Part shown: in pieces, positions 7,811 to 11,904 of the stretch | How positions within the stretch are numbered: the stretch's first letter is position 1 | How the letters are laid out: every line of letters begins with the position of its first letter | Position numbers and translations under genes: made by a program | Notes under the pieces: generated by a model | Databases searched by the model: none | Told to the model about the DNA's origin: nothing | The model's input: only the letters and a program-made list of their open reading frames with translations | Origin: Tidjanibacter sp. | GTDB taxonomy: Bacteria; Bacteroidota; Bacteroidia; Bacteroidales; Rikenellaceae | Direction: 5' to 3' | Assembly: GCA_017630115.1 (NCBI GenBank) | Contig: JAGBVY010000101.1 | Span: 1 to 11,904 of the forward strand | DNA: 11,904 bases

Positions 7811-7847
7811 AAAAAACGCGGGTATCGTTTGGATACCCGCGTTTTTT
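7811..7847. terminator. Strong intrinsic terminator after era, symmetric
   Basis: A perfect 16-bp inverted repeat (7811-7826 and 7832-7847) with a 5-nt loop GTTTG. The stem core is CGCGGGTATC/GATACCCGCG, flanked by A6 on the left and T6 on the right. On the plus strand this gives a GC-rich stem followed by a U-run, 22 nt after the era stop. Because the A-run mirrors the T-run it would also work on the minus strand, where it could stop read-through from queA 434 nt away. Confidence 0.92.
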
Positions 7848-7848
7848 A

Positions 7849-7869
7849 ATTCAAAATTCAAAATTCAAA
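7849..7869 (+). repeat. Heptamer tandem repeat (ATTCAAA)x3 after the era terminator
   Basis: Three perfect copies of ATTCAAA, followed by ATTGA, start 2 nt after the terminator. The unit differs by one base from the AAAATTG unit found just before era (6861-6881), so era and its terminator are bracketed by related heptamer arrays. Confidence 0.75.
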
Positions 7870-7889
7870 ATTGATTAGGGAGGTTAGGG

Positions 7890-7924
7890 ATAGGGCCTAT
7901 ATGCCCTATGGGCCTTATAAGGCC
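7890..7924. repeat. Two adjacent short palindromes
   Basis: The first has 7-bp arms ATAGGGC (7890-7896) and GCCCTAT (7903-7909) with a 6-nt loop. The second is a perfect 14-bp palindrome, GGCCTTATAAGGCC at 7911-7924. Both are built from TAGGGC/GGCCTATA words, which suggests a degenerate palindromic repeat. No U-run follows either one. Confidence 0.65.
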
Positions 7925-7930
7925 TATACG

Positions 7931-8065
7931 CTGGGTTTACTGGGTTTACTGGGTTTACTGGGTTCACTGGGTTCTCTGAGTTTTCTGAGTTTTCTGGGGC
8001 TTCTTAGTTCTCCCAGTCCTCTCAGTCCTCTCAGTTCTCTCAGTTCTCTCAGTCCTCCCAGCAAT
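7931..8065 (+). repeat. 9-bp tandem repeat, about 15 units, with progressive unit drift
   Basis: Fifteen consecutive nonamers without indels. Units 1-3 are CTGGGTTTA, 4 is CTGGGTTCA, 5 CTGGGTTCT, 6-7 CTGAGTTTT, 8 CTGGGGCTT, 9 CTTAGTTCT, 10 CCCAGTCCT, 11 CTCAGTCCT, 12-13 CTCAGTTCT, 14 CTCAGTCCT and 15 CCCAGCAAT. Neighbouring units are the most alike, the pattern left by slippage with later point mutation. One frame reads as a repeated Leu/Ser/Gly-rich tripeptide, but the surrounding open frame shows no coding features, so I treat the array as non-coding. Confidence 0.85.
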
Positions 8066-8113
8066 CAGCAGTCAGCGGTCAGCTCTGCGAGTGCGATTTG
8101 TGAGGCGAGTTTC

Positions 8114-8137
8114 GTGCCAAACTAAGGAGCGAGTCCG
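8114..8137 (+). repeat. Diverged direct copy of part of the following inverted repeat
   Basis: GTGCCAAAC at 8114-8122, followed 12 nt later by TCCGCA (8135 region), mirrors GTGCCAAAC at 8181-8189 followed 11 nt later by TCCGCA (8201-8206). The intervening bases are partly alike (AAGGAG.. against AAGGTG..). The 67-bp offset suggests an old partial duplication of the element's left half. Three copies of GCGAGT lie around it at 8087, 8105 and 8129. Confidence 0.5.
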
Positions 8138-8155
8138 CATTGGGTCGAGAGGGTC

Positions 8156-8275
8156 GGCTGGGTTTTGTGGAGGGATTTTTGTGCCAAACAAGAAGGTGGC
8201 TCCGCAGTTTGCTTAACGCAAATGAGGAAGCCACCTATCGCAGTTTGGTGCAAAAAGCACCCACAAGGCACAGCC
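8156..8275. repeat. Nested long inverted repeat (about 120 bp) in the convergent intergenic region
   Basis: The outer arms are 8156-8189 and 8243-8275. I count 25 identical columns of 34 in a by-eye alignment with one gap, and three more positions could form G-U pairs in the plus-strand RNA. Inside lies a perfect 8-bp pair, AGGTGGCT (8194-8201) with AGCCACCT (8229-8236), and inside that TTTGC (8208-8212) with GCAAA (8218-8222) around a 5-nt loop. A small separate hairpin GGTGC-AAAAA-GCACC sits at 8247-8261. The element begins 5 nt past the queA stop, so it would form the queA mRNA 3' end, and it can also be read from the plus strand. It could be a structured RNA, a 3'-stabilising hairpin, or a decayed MITE-like repeat. 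No target-site duplication was identified. Confidence 0.7.
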
Positions 8276-8280
8276 GGATT

Positions 8281-9330
8281 TTAGATTATTAGCATCGCAT
8301 CCCCATAAGTCCCAAACCTATACCCCTCCTCAATGGCAACCTTGTAGGCATTCATAACCTTGTCGTAGCCACCAAAGGCAGCAACCATCATCAGCTGAGT
8401 GGAGCCGGGGAGGTGGAAGTTGCTGACCATAGAGTCGGCAACGCTGAAATCGTAGGGGGCAAAGATGAACTTGTTGGTCCAGCCCTCGTAGGGTTTCAAC
8501 ATTCCTGTGGTCGATACGGACGACTCAATGGTCCTCTGCACGGTTGTACCAATGGCGCAGACCCTATGGCCACTCTCTTTGGCCCTATTGACTCTATTGG
8601 CAGTGGCCTCGGAGATTGAAATCTGCTCGGAGTCCATCTTGTGCTTCGTCAGGTCCTCAACATCGACAGTACGGAAGTTGCCCAAGCCAACGTGGAGGGT
8701 AATCTCGGCGGTGTCGATACCCTTAATCTCCATACGTTTGAGCAGGTGTTTGGAGAAGTGGAGGCCGGCCGTAGGTGCAGCCACAGCGCCCTCAACCTTG
8801 GCGTAGATTGTTTGGTAACGCTCCTCATCCATAGGCTCAACCTTCTCCCTGACCCAACGAGGCAGTGGGGTCTCACCCATCTGATTGAGCACCTCACGGA
8901 ACTCCTCGTAGGAGCCGTCGTAGAGGAAGCGGAGTGTACGACCACGCGAGGTGGTGTTGTCGATAACCTCAGCCACAAGTGCGTCATCCTCACCGAAGTA
9001 GAGCTTGTTGCCTATGCGGATTTTGCGTGCAGGCTCAACAAGAACATCCCACAAACGGAGATCTTTATTGAGCTCGCGCAACAAGAAAATCTCAATCTCA
9101 GCACCGGTTTTCTCCTTATTGCCATAGAGGCGTGCGGGGAATACCTTGGTGTTGTTCATAATAAAGACATCCTCCTCGTCGAAGTAGGAGATAATATCCT
9201 TGAAGAGTTTGTGCTCAATTTCGCCCGTATCGCGGTGGAGCACCATCATACGCGACTCGTCGCGGTGTTCTACGGGATACTGAGCCAAGAGTTCGGGTGA
9301 GAAGTCGTAGTTGTATTGAGATAACTTCAT
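8281..9330 (-). CDS. queA: S-adenosylmethionine:tRNA ribosyltransferase-isomerase QueA
   Basis: A 349-residue cytoplasmic enzyme of queuosine synthesis. It transfers and rearranges the ribosyl group of S-adenosylmethionine onto the preQ1 base at tRNA position 34, forming epoxyqueuosine. Recognisable family segments in order: YDFSPELLAQYP at 8-19, FIMNNTKVFPARLYG at 56-70, GAVAAPTAGLHFS at 181-193, TLHVGLGNFRTV at 211-222, AIGTTVQRTIES at 259-270, NFHLPGSTQLMMVAAFGG at 304-321 and the end motif YGDAMLI. Length is normal for the family. The ATG at 9328-9330 gives the usual MKLSxYxYxFxPEL beginning. It is the last gene of the minus-strand block, 158 nt after truB, and converges on era. The upstream gap may hold its own promoter, but I could not find a clean TAnnTTTG with a -33 partner. 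Confidence 0.97.
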   Translation of the reverse strand: MKLSQYNYDFSPELLAQYPVEHRDESRMMVLHRDTGEIEHKLFKDIISYFDEEDVFIMNNTKVFPARLYGNKEKTGAEIEIFLLRELNKDLRLWDVLVEPARKIRIGNKLYFGEDDALVAEVIDNTTSRGRTLRFLYDGSYEEFREVLNQMGETPLPRWVREKVEPMDEERYQTIYAKVEGAVAAPTAGLHFSKHLLKRMEIKGIDTAEITLHVGLGNFRTVDVEDLTKHKMDSEQISISEATANRVNRAKESGHRVCAIGTTVQRTIESSVSTTGMLKPYEGWTNKFIFAPYDFSVADSMVSNFHLPGSTQLMMVAAFGGYDKVMNAYKVAIEEGYRFGTYGDAMLII

Positions 9331-9488
9331 AATATAGTGAATTATAGCGTTTTATATGCAATTTAGCCTTCCCTCAGGGTAGCCAACCGAGGCCACTTCG
9401 TTCGGGGGTAACAAATTATATACGTTTGAGAATCAATTTTGTTTCAGTCGGAGCAAAATTTTTCAGACTCAGGTAAGTGCGTAGGCAA

Positions 9489-10214
9489 TCACTCGCAGGG
9501 AGCACTCCTATCCTCGGGCGTCATAGCGGCCACCAGCTCCTCCAATGGCCACGCATCCTCCACCTTGTGGTTGCCACTGCGAGTGCGACGCAACCCAACG
9601 AGGTGGGCGCCACTGCCGAGTGCCTCGCCAATCTCTATGGCCAGCGAGCGGATGTAGGTGCCTTTGCTGCAACGCACCCTCAGGCGCAACAGGGGCATCT
9701 GGAAGTGGAGTATCTCCATCTCGTAGATATTTATCAGCGCACGTCGCATCTCCACCTGCTCTCCCTCGCGGGCATACTCGTAGGCCCTCTTGCCGTCGAT
9801 CATCTTGGCCGAATAGACAGGCGGAGTCTGCAACCTTTCACCCGAAAGTTCCTCCAAGGCTCGCTCAATCATAGGCAGGGTGATGTGATCGGTGGGATAG
9901 GTGGCATCGATGGGGTGTTCCAAGTCGCCACTGGGGGTGGTTGCGCCGAGCATAACATCGGCCACATACTCCTTCTCGCCCGCCTGCAACTCCTCCACCC
10001 TCTTGGTGGCCTTGCCTATGCAGACCAAGAGCACACCCGTAGCCAGAGGGTCGAGTGTGCCGGCGTGGCCAATTTTAATCTTGGGGTAGCCGAGCTTACG
10101 GAGTAGGTATTTGAGTTTTCGCACCACATCGGAACTGGTCCAGCCCAGTGGCTTATCGACCACAGCCACAACCCCCTCGGGGAAAGCCATATCGCGTCTA
10201 ATATCCTCGCGCAT
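9489..10214 (-). CDS. truB: tRNA pseudouridine(55) synthase TruB
   Basis: Converts U55 in the T-loop of most tRNAs to pseudouridine; cytoplasmic. The 241-residue protein has VDKPLGWTSSDVV at 19-31 and the catalytic motif GHAGTLDPLATG at 49-60, with Asp55 as nucleophile. PPVYSAKMIDGKRAYEYAR follows at 131-149 and CSKGTYIRSLAIEIGEAL at 182-199. Length fits the short bacterial form without a C-terminal PUA domain. I chose the ATG at 10212-10214, 9 nt after the uppP stop. A TTG at 10221-10223 directly abutting the uppP stop would add three residues, and an ATG at 10188-10190 would remove eight; the latter still keeps the whole fold. Tight spacing to uppP indicates co-transcription. Confidence 0.95.
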   Translation of the reverse strand: MREDIRRDMAFPEGVVAVVDKPLGWTSSDVVRKLKYLLRKLGYPKIKIGHAGTLDPLATGVLLVCIGKATKRVEELQAGEKEYVADVMLGATTPSGDLEHPIDATYPTDHITLPMIERALEELSGERLQTPPVYSAKMIDGKRAYEYAREGEQVEMRRALINIYEMEILHFQMPLLRLRVRCSKGTYIRSLAIEIGEALGSGAHLVGLRRTRSGNHKVEDAWPLEELVAAMTPEDRSAPCE

Positions 10215-10223
10215 ACACAACAA

Positions 10224-11018
10224 TTAGAATATGTAACTACCTATGGAAACAAGGCCTACAATGAGGCAGTAGAGGGCAAACCAGATGAGTTTGCCACGCT
10301 GAACAATGCCGAGCATAAACTTACAAGCCAAGCAGCCCGACACAAACGAGGCCACAAAGCCCACCGCCAGTGGCAGCAGACCCACACCCATATTGGCAAG
10401 CGACCCGTTGAGCACATCCAAAAGCGACTCACCCAAGATGGGCAGGATGACCATAAGGAACGAAAACTCGGCCACAACAGCGCGTTTGTTGCCCAAGATG
10501 AGGCCCGTAGCGATAGTAGTACCAGAGCGACTCAGGCCGGGCATAGTGGCTGCGGCTTGGGCCGTACCGATAATCATTGCGTCGGTCCACGAGATACTCT
10601 CCTTCTGGCGAGGTTTGGCATAGTGGGCAAAGGTCAAGAGTAGGGCCGTAAGCAGCAACATACTGCCCACAACAACCATCACATAATCGGAGGCCAACAT
10701 AGCGTTGAAGCTATCTTTCAGCAGAAAGCCAACAATACCCACAGGTATCATCGACACAATAATTTTCAGCGCATAGGTCATATCGGGACCCTTACGGAAG
10801 GAGAAGAAACCGGTAAAAAGCCTCTTCACAGCGGGCCACAACACAACAATGGTGCTCAATACGGTTGCAAAGTGGAGTACAACGTCGAAGGCGATATTGT
10901 CGGTAAGTTCAACCCCCAACAACTCCTTGGCAATTTGCAGGTGGCCACTACTGCTCACAGGCAGATACTCCGTAAGGCCCTGCACAAGGCCCAAAATCAA
11001 TGCTTCAATAATCGACAT
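10224..11018 (-). CDS. uppP: Undecaprenyl-diphosphate phosphatase UppP (BacA family)
   Basis: An integral inner-membrane phosphatase that dephosphorylates undecaprenyl diphosphate to the monophosphate. This recycles the lipid carrier for peptidoglycan and other cell-surface glycans, and extra copies give bacitracin resistance. The 264-residue protein is strongly hydrophobic and has both family signatures: Q13-x3-E17 followed by PVSSSGH at 20-26 (the acidic and His/Ser active-site region), and PGLSRSGTT at 160-168 with Arg164. The length is typical. The ATG at 11016-11018 starts directly with the first helix. It lies 27 nt after the DUF3098 gene and 9 nt before truB on the same strand, in the conserved ftsX-DUF3098-uppP-truB-queA order. 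Confidence 0.96.
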   Translation of the reverse strand: MSIIEALILGLVQGLTEYLPVSSSGHLQIAKELLGVELTDNIAFDVVLHFATVLSTIVVLWPAVKRLFTGFFSFRKGPDMTYALKIIVSMIPVGIVGFLLKDSFNAMLASDYVMVVVGSMLLLTALLLTFAHYAKPRQKESISWTDAMIIGTAQAAATMPGLSRSGTTIATGLILGNKRAVVAEFSFLMVILPILGESLLDVLNGSLANMGVGLLPLAVGFVASFVSGCLACKFMLGIVQRGKLIWFALYCLIVGLVSIGSYIF

Positions 11019-11045
11019 AGTTTTCTCTGTTTTTTTTATTTAAGT

Positions 11046-11333
11046 TTACTTATCACTCTTCTCTCCTTTGGGGCGGTGCATAATGGAGTAGCCCACAATG
11101 CCAAAACCCACAAGCACAACAATGGGGGCAAGGCCAATGCGTCGCCACGCAAACAACCTCTCGGCATCAAAGACATTGGCATCGTTGCTGCCACCTCCGG
11201 CCATAAGCACAAAGCCCAGCACTACAACAATCACACCTGCCAACATCCACTTATAGTTGGCCCACGAAAATACCATCTCGTCGTTGTTGTGGTCACCCTT
11301 TGCAGGTGTCATCTTTCTCTGATTCTTTTCCAT
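11046..11333 (-). CDS. DUF3098 family small membrane protein
   Basis: A 95-residue protein of unknown function. A charged N-terminus (about 1-22) precedes FSWANYKWMLAG at 22-33, then two hydrophobic segments at about 30-46 and 66-83. The linker holds GGGSND at 46-51 and FAWRRIGLAPIVVLVGF at 61-77. The pattern phe-x-phe-N-(Y/F), GFxLMxGGxS and RRIxLAPxVxxxGF matches my recollection of DUF3098, a Bacteroidetes family found between ftsX and uppP. Both helices are probably in the inner membrane. The constant position next to ftsX suggests a link with division or envelope growth, but that is an inference from context only. The gap is 19 nt from ftsX and 27 nt to uppP. Confidence 0.85.
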   Translation of the reverse strand: MEKNQRKMTPAKGDHNNDEMVFSWANYKWMLAGVIVVVLGFVLMAGGGSNDANVFDAERLFAWRRIGLAPIVVLVGFGIVGYSIMHRPKGEKSDK

Positions 11334-11352
11334 ATCTCGTTCTAAATATGAT

Positions 11353-11904
11353 TTAGTATATATTTATCTTTGCACTATTCATCGCCACAAACCTATCGAG
11401 CACTAGCGAACTAAACAACAGCGAGATGAGTATGCCCGCAACATATATCCCGCCGAAGATGCACCCCATAACCTCAACGCCCGAGAGCAACACAACATAG
11501 GGCATACCCTCCGAGAGAGCCACAAGCATAACCCAAAACATCAGCGAGGCCAGCGTAGCCGCCACAACACCCATCCAGAAAGCATCCTTCATAAAAGGAC
11601 GTTTGATGAATCCCTTTGTAGCGCCCACAAGTTTCATTGTAGAAATCAGTTCCCTACGCGAAAAGACACTCATACGAATGGTATTCTGCAACAAGATGAG
11701 CGAGATGAGCAGTAGCACACCGCCGAAAATAAGCAGTAGTAGCTTGAACTTGCCCAAATTGGCATCCATACTATCGACCATACCCTGCTGATAGACCACC
11801 TCGTCGATACCCTTCCATTGGCTCACCGTCTCGTCAATGGAGTGAACAAGCTCCTTGGGCGACTCACTGGCCGCAATCTTCACCTCAAACGAAGCAGGCA
11901 GAGG
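11353..11904 (-). CDS. ftsX: Cell division protein FtsX, C-terminal part (gene continues beyond the window)
   Basis: The last 183 residues of an FtsX permease-like protein; the 5' end lies past position 11904, and the frame is open to the edge. With the ATPase FtsE, FtsX forms an ABC-type complex at the division septum that controls peptidoglycan hydrolases. The fragment begins with PLPASFEVKI, the characteristic start of the extracytoplasmic segment after helix 1. Its remaining part (to about residue 52) precedes three hydrophobic segments at about 54-73, 109-130 and 138-168. The cytoplasmic loop SRRELISTMKLVGATKGFIK-RPF at about 82-104 carries the hallmark MKLVGAT of the FtsX family. An internal GTG at 11881-11883 is not the true start. 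It is the first visible gene of the minus-strand block, and its promoter is outside the window. Confidence 0.93.
   Translation of the reverse strand, partial: PLPASFEVKIAASESPKELVHSIDETVSQWKGIDEVVYQQGMVDSMDANLGKFKLLLLIFGGVLLLISLILLQNTIRMSVFSRRELISTMKLVGATKGFIKRPFMKDAFWMGVVAATLASLMFWVMLVALSEGMPYVVLLSGVEVMGCIFGGIYVAGILISLLFSSLVLDRFVAMNSAKINIY

Noticed and set aside
7931..8065. Possible CRISPR array
   Set aside because: The units are 9 bp, contiguous and without spacers; there are no cas genes.
7871..8125. An 84-codon open frame on the plus strand with a Leu/Ser/Gly repeat
   Set aside because: The protein is only the translation of the 9-bp tandem array and flanking palindromes. It has no family features and sits between convergent genes, so chance is more likely.
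8641..9300. A 219-codon open frame on the plus strand
   Set aside because: It lies antisense within queA, whose family motifs are complete in the other strand.
9435..9460. Inverted repeat AATTTTG/CAAAATT after truB as a terminator
   Set aside because: The 7-bp stem has one G-C pair and a 12-nt loop, too weak to call; it could be a chance feature of AT-rich spacer.
9331..9488. Promoter for queA in the 158-bp gap
   Set aside because: I see a TATAATTTG-like run on the minus strand (about 9412-9420), but it does not fit TAnnTTTG exactly and lacks a well-spaced TTTG.
9477..10106. A 209-codon open frame on the plus strand
   Set aside because: Antisense shadow of truB; no recognisable domain.

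Overview
The window reads as chromosomal DNA from a member of the Bacteroidota, most likely order Bacteroidales. The evidence is the gene order ftsX - DUF3098 - uppP - truB - queA, which I recall as characteristic of that phylum. Other pointers are a bacterial GH3-family protein, a DUF3098 protein, the near absence of usable Shine-Dalgarno sequences, A/C-rich leaders before start codons, and a Bacteroides-type promoter (TTG - 19 nt - TATTTTTG). I cannot assign a genus from the sequence alone. No phage, transposase, CRISPR, rRNA or tRNA was seen.

Layout. (1) 7-270, minus strand: a small membrane-anchored protein with a cysteine-rich tail, divergent from the next block. (2) 271-407: divergent intergenic region with a perfect 22-bp palindrome that contains a promoter -10-like element on each strand. 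(3) 408-7788, plus strand: trkA (K+ uptake regulator), a GH3-family adenylating enzyme, a deoxynucleoside kinase, an RsmF-like rRNA m5C methyltransferase, a MATE exporter and the GTPase Era. The genes are 32-87 nt apart and may be one transcript. (4) 7789-8280: a 492-bp non-coding island between convergent era and queA. It holds a strong intrinsic terminator with a duplicated left arm, an AT-rich heptamer array, short palindromes, a drifting 9-bp tandem repeat of about 15 units, and a nested inverted repeat of about 120 bp. (5) 8281-11904, minus strand: ftsX (5' end outside the window) -> DUF3098 -> uppP -> truB -> queA.

How the genes work together. The right-hand block combines envelope growth (FtsX for septal hydrolase control, UppP for undecaprenyl-phosphate recycling) with tRNA modification (TruB Psi55, QueA queuosine). 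The left-hand block is mostly housekeeping: ion transport, nucleotide salvage, rRNA modification, export and ribosome assembly. Nothing here is an obvious new multi-gene system. The least explained content is the repeat island at 7849-8275, the cysteine-rich small protein, and the GH3 enzyme, whose substrate in bacteria is not known to me.
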